From contig JADLDZ010000056.1 in assembly GCA_020846375.1 (NCBI GenBank), positions 1 to 8,775 on the forward strand: 8,775 bases of DNA, read 5' to 3'. This stretch comes from Nitrospirales bacterium. GTDB lineage: Bacteria; Nitrospirota; Thermodesulfovibrionia; Thermodesulfovibrionales; Dissulfurispiraceae. Under the pieces are notes generated by a model, which saw only the letters and a program-made list of their open reading frames with translations, ran no database searches and was not told the DNA's origin. Numbering within the stretch: the first letter of the stretch is position 1; each line of letters starts with the position of its first letter. The translations under genes were made by a program, and so were the position numbers. Shown here piece after piece: positions 1 through 5,320 of the stretch.

Positions 1-1
1 C

Positions 2-136
2 AAAAAGCTCGTTTTCGATTACGAGAAATGCATACGCTGCTATTGCTGCATCGAAGTGTGCCCCCATGCCGCACTGCGGACAGAGGAGCCCCTGCCGGGA
101 AAGCTCATCAAGAGGCTGAAAAGGGACTCCTTGTAG
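2..136 (+). CDS. C-terminal end of a DUF362-type protein with a 4Fe-4S ferredoxin tail (partial)
   Basis: Only the last 44 codons and a TAG stop are inside the window; the gene starts upstream of base 1. The frame reads KKLVFDYEKC-IRCYCC-IEVCP-HAAL and ends in a basic tail (LIKRLKRDSL). Cysteines at fragment residues 10, 13, 16 and 20 followed by Pro make a CX2CX2CX3CP 4Fe-4S motif, with an extra Cys at 15. The wording 'CIRCYCC..CP' is what I know from the ferredoxin-like C-terminus of DUF362 proteins, which occur widely in anaerobes and whose function is not established. The gene converges on the thiamine operon and is not part of it. The 4Fe-4S motif is seen directly; the DUF362 assignment is from family memory, and another ferredoxin-tailed protein cannot be excluded from 44 residues. 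Confidence 0.72.
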   Translation, partial: KKLVFDYEKCIRCYCCIEVCPHAALRTEEPLPGKLIKRLKRDSL

Positions 137-144
137 GGAGCTCT

Positions 145-207
145 TTCACTCTTCACTCTTCACTCTTCACTCTTCACTCTTCACTCTTCACCCTTCACCC
201 TTCTCCC
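145..207. repeat. Tandem heptamer array, nine 7-bp units
   Basis: Six perfect copies of TTCACTC (145-186) are followed by two copies of TTCACCC (187-200) and one degenerate TTCTCCC (201-207). On the other strand the unit reads GAGTGAA. The array fills almost all of the 77-bp gap between the convergent stops of the DUF362-type gene (136) and thiC (214). The exact copies next to point-mutated ones at one end look like slipped-strand expansion. No GC-rich hairpin with a T-run is visible here, so the gap has no obvious intrinsic terminator for either gene. Confidence 0.95.
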
Positions 208-213
208 TTTGTT

Positions 214-1497
214 TTATTTCCCCTGTAGCGCCCTTTCCACCGTCTTGATGGCGCAGAACTCCCCGCACATGCTGCATACCTCTTTCTCGGTGGGCGGCAC
301 CTGGCCCCTCCACTCCCTCACCCTGTCGGGGTTGAAGCTCATCGAGATCTGTCCCTCCCAATCAAGGTTCTTCCGGTACTGCGCCATCTTCCGGTCCCGC
401 TCCATCGCACCGGGGACGCCCTTGGCGATATCAGCGGCATGGGCCGCGATCTTGGAGGCGATGACCCCCTCGCGGACGTCCTCGATGTTCGGCAGACGGA
501 TATGCTCCGCCGGGGTGACGTAGCAGAGGAAATCCGCGCCCGCCGCTCCGGCGATGGCGCCCCCGATGGCCGCTGCAATGTGATCGTATCCCATGGCAAC
601 GTCCGTCACCAGGGGACCCAGCACGTAGAAAGGCGCCCCCTTGCAGATCTCCTTCTGCATCTTTATATTCAGCTCCACCTGGTTCAGCGGCACATGGCCG
701 GGCCCCTCGATGATGGTCTGAACCCCCGCTTCGAGCGCCCTGTCCCGCAGATCACCGAGGGTGAGCAGCTCCTCCAACTGGCTTCTGTCCGTGGCATCGG
801 CGAGACATCCCGGTCTGAAACCATCCCCGAGGCTCAGGGTCAAATCGTACTTTCTCGCCATCTCCAGGAGCCTGTCGTACTCTTCGTAGAGAGGGTTTTC
901 CCTGTCATTGTAGATCATCCATTCGAGGAGAAAAGCCCCTCCCCTGCTCACCACGTCGAGGATTCTCCTGTCCTCCCGCAGACGCGCAATAGCCCTCTGG
1001 GTAATACCACAGTGGACAGTGACGAAATCCACTCCGTCCTGCGCATGAGCCTCGATCACCTCGAATAGGTCTTCGGGGTCCATCTTCGCGATGTGGCCGT
1101 GCTTCTCGGCGGTCTTCACGATCGCCTCGTAGATAGGAACCGTTCCCACCGCAACCGGGGATTTTTTCATCAGGGTGTTCCGCAGGTCCCGTATGGCCCC
1201 GCCGGTGGAAAGGTCCATGACTGCATCAGCGCCGTGCTTCACCAGCACATCGAGCTTCCGCATCTCGTCGTCATAGGAGATCCTGTCCTTTGAGGTCCCG
1301 ATATTCGCATTGATCTTGGTGCTCAGCCCCCTCCCGATCCCCAGCGGCCTGATGTCGTGAAGGGTATTCCTCGTAATGACACTCACCCCTTCGGCAATAT
1401 CCGCCGCGAGACGCTCAGGAGAAACTCCCTCCGCGGAAGCCACCGCCCTCATCTCTTCCGTAATGATCCCTCTCCTTGCCTGTTCTATCCGTGTCAT
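214..1497 (-). CDS. thiC: Phosphomethylpyrimidine synthase ThiC (short form)
   Basis: This 427-residue radical-SAM enzyme converts aminoimidazole ribotide to HMP phosphate, the pyrimidine half of thiamine. Family landmarks appear in order: NANIGTS, MDLSTGG, VHCGIT, SLGDGFRPG, IEGPGHVP, GPLVTDVAMGYDHI and a YVTPAEH segment. The cluster-binding cysteines are near the C-terminus at 408, 411 and 415. The length matches the short form that lacks the N-terminal extension of the E. coli enzyme. The ATG at 1497 overlaps the thiE stop as ATGA and has GGGGAG seven bases upstream; an in-frame ATG at 1512 would contain that ribosome site and is less likely. It is the last gene of the TPP-riboswitch operon. 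Its cysteine spacing is CX2CX3C rather than the textbook CX2CX4C. BzaF, a ThiC paralog making a benzimidazole, is the main alternative, but linkage to thiS, thiG and thiE argues for ThiC. Confidence 0.96.
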   Translation of the reverse strand: MTRIEQARRGIITEEMRAVASAEGVSPERLAADIAEGVSVITRNTLHDIRPLGIGRGLSTKINANIGTSKDRISYDDEMRKLDVLVKHGADAVMDLSTGGAIRDLRNTLMKKSPVAVGTVPIYEAIVKTAEKHGHIAKMDPEDLFEVIEAHAQDGVDFVTVHCGITQRAIARLREDRRILDVVSRGGAFLLEWMIYNDRENPLYEEYDRLLEMARKYDLTLSLGDGFRPGCLADATDRSQLEELLTLGDLRDRALEAGVQTIIEGPGHVPLNQVELNIKMQKEICKGAPFYVLGPLVTDVAMGYDHIAAAIGGAIAGAAGADFLCYVTPAEHIRLPNIEDVREGVIASKIAAHAADIAKGVPGAMERDRKMAQYRKNLDWEGQISMSFNPDRVREWRGQVPPTEKEVCSMCGEFCAIKTVERALQGK

Positions 1498-2120
1498 TTC
1501 TTTTCTCCCCATAAAATCAAATATTTTTTTGCGGCTTTCTTCGGGTCGGCTTCAGCCAGAATCCCGCTTATCAGCGCCACGCCCTGCGCTCCAGCCTCCC
1601 GCACTTCCGTACAGTGGTGCAGTTTTACACCCCCAAGTCCAAAAATCGGGAGAGACACCTCCGTGCGCACTTTCTTCAGTGCCGACACCCCCACCGGGTC
1701 TCCGTAGCGGAGCTTCGAGGGGGTCGGGTAGAGGGGGCCGAAGGTGATGAAGTCCGCCCCACCCCTCTCCGCCTCCAGGGCCTCTTCCCGTAAATGGGTC
1801 GAGACCCCGATCAGCAGCTTGTCCCCCACCGTTTTCCTGACCGCATGGACAGGAAGGCCTGCTTGGCCGAGGTGCACTCCGTCAGCCCCGGCACAGAGGG
1901 CGATATCGAACCGGTCATTGATGAAAAAGCCTGCCCGGTGCCGTTCCGTCAGGTCCCGCAGACGGTACGCCAGCGCCAGCAACTCCCTCGTGGGCAGGTC
2001 CTTTTCCCGCAGTTGCACTGCGCGCACGCCGCCTTCCAGGGCCGCCTCAATGGCCTGCAGCATCGCCTCCCGGTCAGGAAAAAGCGAGCCGTCCGTTATC
2101 AGATAAAGAGTAAAATCCAC
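1494..2120 (-). CDS. thiE: Thiamine-phosphate synthase ThiE
   Basis: ThiE joins HMP pyrophosphate to the thiazole phosphate to give thiamine phosphate, the step where the two branches meet. The 208-residue product has the usual TIM-barrel motifs: LYLITDG at 5-11, VQLREKD at 35-41, FINDR at 66-70, GADGVHLGQ at 78-86, GVSTH at 105-109, FGPLYPTPSK at 127-136, GLGG at 161-164 and ALISGI at 182-187. I chose the GTG at 2120 because ThiE proteins normally begin a few residues before LYLITD and AGGAG lies just upstream. The frame stays open to a TTG at 2192, but that extension (24 residues, Phe- and Ser-rich) is only translated repeat DNA. The stop overlaps the thiC ATG by 4 bp, suggesting translational coupling. 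About 166 bp of repeat-filled DNA separates it from thiG. Confidence 0.96.
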   Translation of the reverse strand: MDFTLYLITDGSLFPDREAMLQAIEAALEGGVRAVQLREKDLPTRELLALAYRLRDLTERHRAGFFINDRFDIALCAGADGVHLGQAGLPVHAVRKTVGDKLLIGVSTHLREEALEAERGGADFITFGPLYPTPSKLRYGDPVGVSALKKVRTEVSLPIFGLGGVKLHHCTEVREAGAQGVALISGILAEADPKKAAKKYLILWGEKK

Positions 2121-2130
2121 CTCTCTCCTA

Positions 2131-2288
2131 ACGGCAGAATAAGACAGGGTGAAACAGGAAACTACAGAGTAAGGCAGAAAAAAGAAAAACAACAGTCTTT
2201 TATCTCTCTCTGCCTTTTTCTGCCTTGCTCTGTCTCACTCTGCTTTATTCTGCTTTACCCTGTCTCACCCTGTCTTATTCTGTCTTTC
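2131..2288. repeat. Two decamer-repeat arrays in inverted orientation (thiG-thiE spacer)
   Basis: The right array (about 2211-2288) holds eight 10-bp units of form TGYYTYNYYC, for example TGTCTCACTC, TGCTTTATTC and TGTCTTATTC. The left array (about 2131-2186) holds about five units of the reverse complement, for example GAATAAGACA, GGGTGAAACA and GAGTAAGGCA. The outer parts match best: 2133-2158 and 2259-2284 are reverse complements at 24 of 26 positions, separated by 100 bases. The array starts at the thiG stop codon and ends at the thiE ribosome-binding site, so it fills the whole intercistronic space. In the operon mRNA the arms could pair into one long imperfect hairpin. A role in mRNA processing or stability, or as a neutral expanding repeat, is inference. 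No ORF of its own is seen. Confidence 0.93.
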
Positions 2289-3057
2289 AGAGCATTCCCT
2301 CGAAGGGACTACTGGCCGTGGCATAGAGCTTTTTGCCCATCCTGCCCGCCCTGTAGGCCAGCCTCCCCGCCAGCACTGCATGCTTCATCGCCTCCGCCAT
2401 GGCGATGGGGTCCTTCGCGTCCGCGATCGCGGTGTTGATCAGCACGGCATCGCAGCCGAGCTCCATGGCGATGGTCGCATCAGAGGCGGTCCCCACCCCG
2501 GCATCGACCAGCACCGGAACCGTAGCGCCTTCAAGAATGATCTTGATGTTATACGGGTTCCGTATCCCGAGCCCCGAACCGATGGGCGCCCCCAGGGGCA
2601 TCACTGCGGCAGCCCCCGCGCTTTCGAGCCTCTTTGCCATGATGGGGTCGTCGTTGGTATAGGGGAAGACAATGAATCCCTCTTTCGCAAGGATTTCAGT
2701 GGCGTGCAGGAGGCCGATGGTATCGGGAAAGAGGGTCCTTTCGTCCCCAATGACCTCCAGTTTTATCATGTCCGACACCCCTGCTTCGCGGGCCAGACGG
2801 GAATACCGCAGCGCGTCCTCGACGGTGTAGCAGCCGGCGGTATTCGGCAGTATCTTGTATCTCTTCGGGTCGACATAATCCAGAAGGTTCTCGGATTTTC
2901 TGTCGGTGATGTTCACGCGACGTACCGCCACAGTCACCACATCCGCACCGGATGCCTCCACCGCACGGGCGGTCTCCTCGAAGTCCTTGTACTTCCCGGT
3001 CCCCACCCAGAGCCGGGACCGGAATTCGATTCCCCGTATGACCAATGTATCTTCCAT
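2287..3057 (-). CDS. thiG: Thiazole synthase ThiG
   Basis: ThiG condenses deoxyxylulose 5-phosphate, dehydroglycine and the sulfur of ThiS thiocarboxylate into the thiazole phosphate. The 256-residue product is of normal family length and begins with ATG at 3057, with AGGAGG just upstream. Motifs: LWVGTGKY at 17-24, VRRVNI at 45-50, LPNTAGCYT at 70-78, MIKLEVIGD at 97-105 with Lys99 as the expected Schiff-base lysine, MPLGAPIGSGLG at 153-164, VDAGVGTASDA at 184-194, and ATASSPFEG near the C-terminus. It follows thiS after a 148-bp spacer and precedes thiE after the decamer-repeat spacer; both gaps are wide for this otherwise tight window. The dehydroglycine source (ThiH tyrosine lyase in anaerobes, ThiO in aerobes) is not encoded here. 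Confidence 0.98.
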   Translation of the reverse strand: MEDTLVIRGIEFRSRLWVGTGKYKDFEETARAVEASGADVVTVAVRRVNITDRKSENLLDYVDPKRYKILPNTAGCYTVEDALRYSRLAREAGVSDMIKLEVIGDERTLFPDTIGLLHATEILAKEGFIVFPYTNDDPIMAKRLESAGAAAVMPLGAPIGSGLGIRNPYNIKIILEGATVPVLVDAGVGTASDATIAMELGCDAVLINTAIADAKDPIAMAEAMKHAVLAGRLAYRAGRMGKKLYATASSPFEGML

Positions 3058-3130
3058 CTCTCCTCCTGTCCCTCATTTTACCTGCATTGCCTCGAAAGCA
3101 GTGCGGAGCCTGTCCCCGCTTGTCGGGTAT

Positions 3131-3165
3131 CGCCGGGATCCTTCCGAGGAAAACGATTCCCGGCG
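3131..3165 (-). other. Inverted repeat in the thiS-thiG spacer
   Basis: CGCCGGGA at 3131-3138 and TCCCGGCG at 3158-3165 are perfect 8-bp complements separated by 19 bases. In the operon mRNA this would be a stable GC-rich stem in the middle of the 148-bp thiS-thiG spacer. No T-run follows, so it is not an intrinsic terminator. It could be an mRNA processing or stability element. The spacer also holds a 39-codon ORF (3192 to 3073) that I do not consider convincing. Confidence 0.5.
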
Positions 3166-3205
3166 AGCGGGACTGACAAACTCCACTTGCATACCCCTTA
3201 CGGCT

Positions 3206-3403
3206 TTATCCCCCGCCGATGAAACTGACGATCTCCACCGTATCTCCCTCATGCAGCGGATGGGCCGCGTAGTCCGCTTTTTTGACAATCGAGAGATTGA
3301 CCTCCACCGCAACCATGCCGGGAGCTACTTTCAGCTCTTCGAGCAGCTGGGCGACATTCGTCCCTTTCGCCTCGTACGGTTCGCCGTTAAGAGTGATTCT
3401 CAT
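3206..3403 (-). CDS. thiS: Sulfur carrier protein ThiS
   Basis: This small beta-grasp (ubiquitin-like) protein carries sulfur as a C-terminal thiocarboxylate for ThiG. The 65-residue product starts MRITLNGEPYE and ends VSFIGGG, giving the required C-terminal Gly-Gly, here preceded by a third Gly. Length and the EGDTVEIV segment before the tail fit the family. The ATG at 3403 has GGGAG nine bases upstream and lies about 25 bases past the riboswitch terminator, making it the first gene of the thiamine operon. Activation needs a ThiF-type adenylyltransferase and a sulfur donor, neither of which is in the window. MoaD-like carriers share the fold, but the thiG neighbour settles the call. Confidence 0.95.
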   Translation of the reverse strand: MRITLNGEPYEAKGTNVAQLLEELKVAPGMVAVEVNLSIVKKADYAAHPLHEGDTVEIVSFIGGG

Positions 3404-3427
3404 ATCTCCATTCTCCCGAACAGGTGC

Positions 3428-3466
3428 AAAAACAAAACTCCCCTATCCCTGGGGGGATAGAGGAGT
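3428..3466 (-). terminator. Intrinsic terminator of the TPP attenuator
   Basis: On the minus strand a 13-bp stem (3454-3466 with 3437-3449, one G-U pair) closes a 4-base loop and is followed by TTTTGTTTTT. It lies between the TPP aptamer and the thiS start, the position expected for a ligand-controlled terminator. The stretch ATAGAG just after the aptamer (3477-3482) is complementary to CTCTAT in the terminator's 5' arm (3457-3462), so a 6-bp antiterminator pairing is possible. Confidence 0.92.
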
Positions 3467-3482
3467 ATGTGTCCATCTCTAT

Positions 3483-3581
3483 GTTCCCATTCCCTACGCC
3501 GGAATTAACCGGATCAGGTTCGCGGGGTCTTTCCTTCAGCACGGGAAACTCTCAGGCTCTTGTGCGCCTCCCCCAGGGTAC
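3483..3581 (-). promoter_or_regulatory. TPP riboswitch (THI element)
   Basis: The minus strand carries the hallmark THI sequences in order and spacing: CTGAGAGT (3548-3555), GAACCTGATC (3512-3521), GGTTAATTCCGG, then GCGTAGGGA (3491-3499). The ends GTACCC (3576-3581) and GGGAAC (3483-3488) can close helix P1 with one A-A mismatch. The element sits directly upstream of thiS with a strong terminator between them, so TPP binding is expected to stop transcription of thiS-thiG-thiE-thiC. The predicted transcription start falls within a few bases of the 5' side of P1, so the leader carries almost nothing before the aptamer. Confidence 0.97.
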
Positions 3582-3585
3582 TTTA

Positions 3586-3614
3586 ACTATAAAGAAAGCA
3601 GCGTTTTTTGTCAA
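3586..3614 (-). promoter_or_regulatory. Sigma70-type promoter of the thiamine operon
   Basis: The minus strand reads TTGACA (3609-3614), a 17-base spacer, then TATAGT (3586-3591): a perfect -35 box, ideal spacing and a -10 box with five of six consensus bases. The start point would be near 3579, at the beginning of the riboswitch. The TGA stop of the upstream SAM hydrolase gene (3611-3613) lies inside the -35 box, so coding and promoter functions share these bases. A housekeeping promoter this strong, followed by an attenuator, fits riboswitch control. Confidence 0.88.
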
Positions 3615-4390
3615 TTCAGGTGCAGCACCACGGGATCGCCCTTCCTGATCCCGTACTTCCCGGCGGCGTCACCCCGGTTCACAAAGAATTCGAGATGCCC
3701 GGAGCTGTTGACGAGACAATAAAGCGCGCCCTCCTCTGCCTGTGCATAGTGCACTGCCAAAGGAACACGCATTCCCTTCAGCCCGGCATGCCAGGCACCG
3801 CCGAGGACTTCGAGATCGCTCCGGCGGATGTTCGTGATGGCGTTTCCGAACCGGTCGATATGGATCACCTCGCCGATAATTTGCTTCGCCTCCCGCAGGG
3901 GCTGGGGGAGTTCGATACGAACAGGGTCGCCGACGCGTGGGCCGAACTCCTCCGGGGCGATCCCCCTGGAGAGCCAGGCCGAGACAGGGGCGAAGACATC
4001 CCTGCCCTGGAAAGTGGGACTCTTCAGAGAGAGGACGTACTTCTCTTCGGTAATATGGATGACCCGCGCGCTTTCCGGGGAGGAGAGCACCGCGGAGAAA
4101 ACGCCGTTGTCGGGACCGACAAAACAATGGCCTCCGGCTTCGACAATGATCGCCCTCCTTTCGGATCCCACTCCGGGGTCGACAACAACCACATGAATAC
4201 TGCCTTTCGGAAAATACCGATAGCTCCCGCCGATGAGGAACGCCCCTTCCTGAATATCCTGCGGATCGATAGCATGGGTGATGTCCACCGGCAGGACCCG
4301 GGGAGTGATGGAGAGCATGACCCCTTTCATTTCCCCGACAAAAGGGTCTTTATACCCGAAGTCGGTGGTAAGGGTGATAACAGTGCTCAT
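3611..4390 (-). CDS. SAM hydrolase (adenosine-forming), DUF62/SAM hydroxide adenosyltransferase family
   Basis: Family members split S-adenosylmethionine with water into adenosine and methionine; the fold is shared with the SAM fluorinase and chlorinase. The 259-residue product is of usual length and has the family motifs: LTTDFGYKDPFVG at 7-19, VVDPGVGSERR at 69-79, VGPDNGVFS at 91-99, a GRDVFAPV segment at 129-136, IDRFGNAITNI at 178-188 and SSGHLEFFVNRGDA at 229-242. As I recall the family, the catalytic triad is Asp-Arg-His. Asp71 and Arg78 fit, but where FHGRD is expected this protein has FQGRD, with Gln128 (codon CAG, 4007-4009). Activity may therefore be altered. The start is ATG at 4390, 3 bp after the pyrD stop, so it looks co-transcribed with greA-pyrK-pyrD. 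Its stop lies in the thiamine promoter. Confidence 0.93.
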   Translation of the reverse strand: MSTVITLTTDFGYKDPFVGEMKGVMLSITPRVLPVDITHAIDPQDIQEGAFLIGGSYRYFPKGSIHVVVVDPGVGSERRAIIVEAGGHCFVGPDNGVFSAVLSSPESARVIHITEEKYVLSLKSPTFQGRDVFAPVSAWLSRGIAPEEFGPRVGDPVRIELPQPLREAKQIIGEVIHIDRFGNAITNIRRSDLEVLGGAWHAGLKGMRVPLAVHYAQAEEGALYCLVNSSGHLEFFVNRGDAAGKYGIRKGDPVVLHLN

Positions 4391-4393
4391 GGC

Positions 4394-5320
4394 TCACGAC
4401 TGCATGCGGGGGACCATTTTCAGGCTTCCGATGAGGTCGTTGATATCCGGTATCTCTTCATCGAGCAGGTAGTGCCCGATCCCCTCGATCACTTCGACCG
4501 TTGCGGAGGGATTCACAAAATTCGCGGTGCCCACCGCCACTGCTCTGGCCCCCGCGATGAGGAACTCGAGGGCGTCCTGTGCATTCATGATCCCCCCCAT
4601 CCCGATAATAGGAATGGAGATGCACTTGTATGCTTCCCATACCATGCGGACGGCGATGGGGCGGATGGCAGGGCCGGAAAGCCCCCCGGTGCAGTTCGCC
4701 AGCACCGGAATGCGCCTCTTCACATCGATCACCATTCCGGTGATGGTGTTCATTATGGACACGGCATCGGCCCCGCTCTCTTCGGCGACCTTCGCCATAC
4801 GACCGATGCTGGTCACATTGGGGGAGAGCTTTACGATCAGGGGCAGGGTGGTCGCTTTCCGCACCGCGCGCACCACCTGCTCCATGGCCTTCGGGTCCGT
4901 ACCGAAGACGATCCAGCCCGCCTGCTTGTTGGGGCAGGAGATGTTCATTTCAAGGGCGTGGACCCCTTCGGCGCCGCTCAACTGCTCTGCGGCGGAGACG
5001 TATTCTTCAACGCTGTCCCCGAAGAAGTTCGCGATCACCGGGGTGGAAAAACGACGCAGGAAGGGGAGCTTGTCCCGGAGGAACGCTTCGATCCCGATAT
5101 TCTGGAGGCCGATGGCGTTCAGCATCCCCGAGGGCGTTTCCACCACCCGCGGAGTGGGGTTCCCCTCGCGGGGAACAACGGAAAGCCCCTTCACCACTAT
5201 GGCGCCGAGCCTGTCCAGATCGATGAATTCCGAGTACTCCTCTCCGTAGCCGAACGTGCCGGAAGCGGTCATGACGGGGTTTTTGAGGGTCAGGGAGCCG
5301 ATCTTTACGGAAAGGTTCAC
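4394..5320 (-). CDS. pyrD: Dihydroorotate dehydrogenase B, catalytic subunit PyrD (class 1B)
   Basis: This FMN subunit oxidises dihydroorotate to orotate in pyrimidine synthesis and passes electrons to NAD+ through PyrK. The 308-residue product has: PVMTASGTFGYG at 15-26, VVKGLS at 42-47, NAIGLQNIG at 68-76, NFFGDS at 98-103, NISCPN at 126-131 with Cys129 as the class 1 active-site base, IVKLSPN, GGLSGPAIRP, and GMGGI before the C-terminal FMN-phosphate site. The GTG at 5320 overlaps the pyrK stop as GTGA and has AAGGAG eight bases upstream. The frame is open for 44 more codons upstream, but that is pyrK DNA in another frame and resembles no PyrD N-terminus. Cys rather than Ser, and the adjacent pyrK, place it in class 1B and exclude the quinone-linked class 2. 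Confidence 0.97.
   Translation of the reverse strand: MNLSVKIGSLTLKNPVMTASGTFGYGEEYSEFIDLDRLGAIVVKGLSVVPREGNPTPRVVETPSGMLNAIGLQNIGIEAFLRDKLPFLRRFSTPVIANFFGDSVEEYVSAAEQLSGAEGVHALEMNISCPNKQAGWIVFGTDPKAMEQVVRAVRKATTLPLIVKLSPNVTSIGRMAKVAEESGADAVSIMNTITGMVIDVKRRIPVLANCTGGLSGPAIRPIAVRMVWEAYKCISIPIIGMGGIMNAQDALEFLIAGARAVAVGTANFVNPSATVEVIEGIGHYLLDEEIPDINDLIGSLKMVPRMQS

Noticed and set aside
145..207. Heptamer array as a CRISPR array
   Set aside because: The 7-bp units are directly abutting with no spacers; this is a simple tandem repeat.
214..1497. ThiC as the benzimidazole-forming paralog BzaF
   Set aside because: Linkage to thiS, thiG and thiE downstream of a TPP riboswitch indicates thiamine synthesis; no cobamide genes are present.
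1498..1512. ThiC start at the upstream ATG (1512)
   Set aside because: That start would place the GGGGAG ribosome site inside the coding region; the ATG at 1497 has correct spacing and an ATGA overlap with thiE.
2121..2192. N-terminal extension of ThiE from a TTG at 2192
   Set aside because: The 24 extra residues are a translation of the decamer repeats, match no ThiE N-terminus, and the GTG at 2120 has its own AGGAG site.
2131..2288. Decamer arrays as insertion-sequence ends or a MITE
   Set aside because: The arms are internally periodic at 10 bp, there is no visible target duplication and no transposase, so a repeat array is the better description, though a genome search could reopen this.
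3073..3192. 39-codon ORF between thiS and thiG
   Set aside because: Its AAGGGG is only about one base from the ATG, it matches nothing I know, and a structured spacer explains the region equally well.
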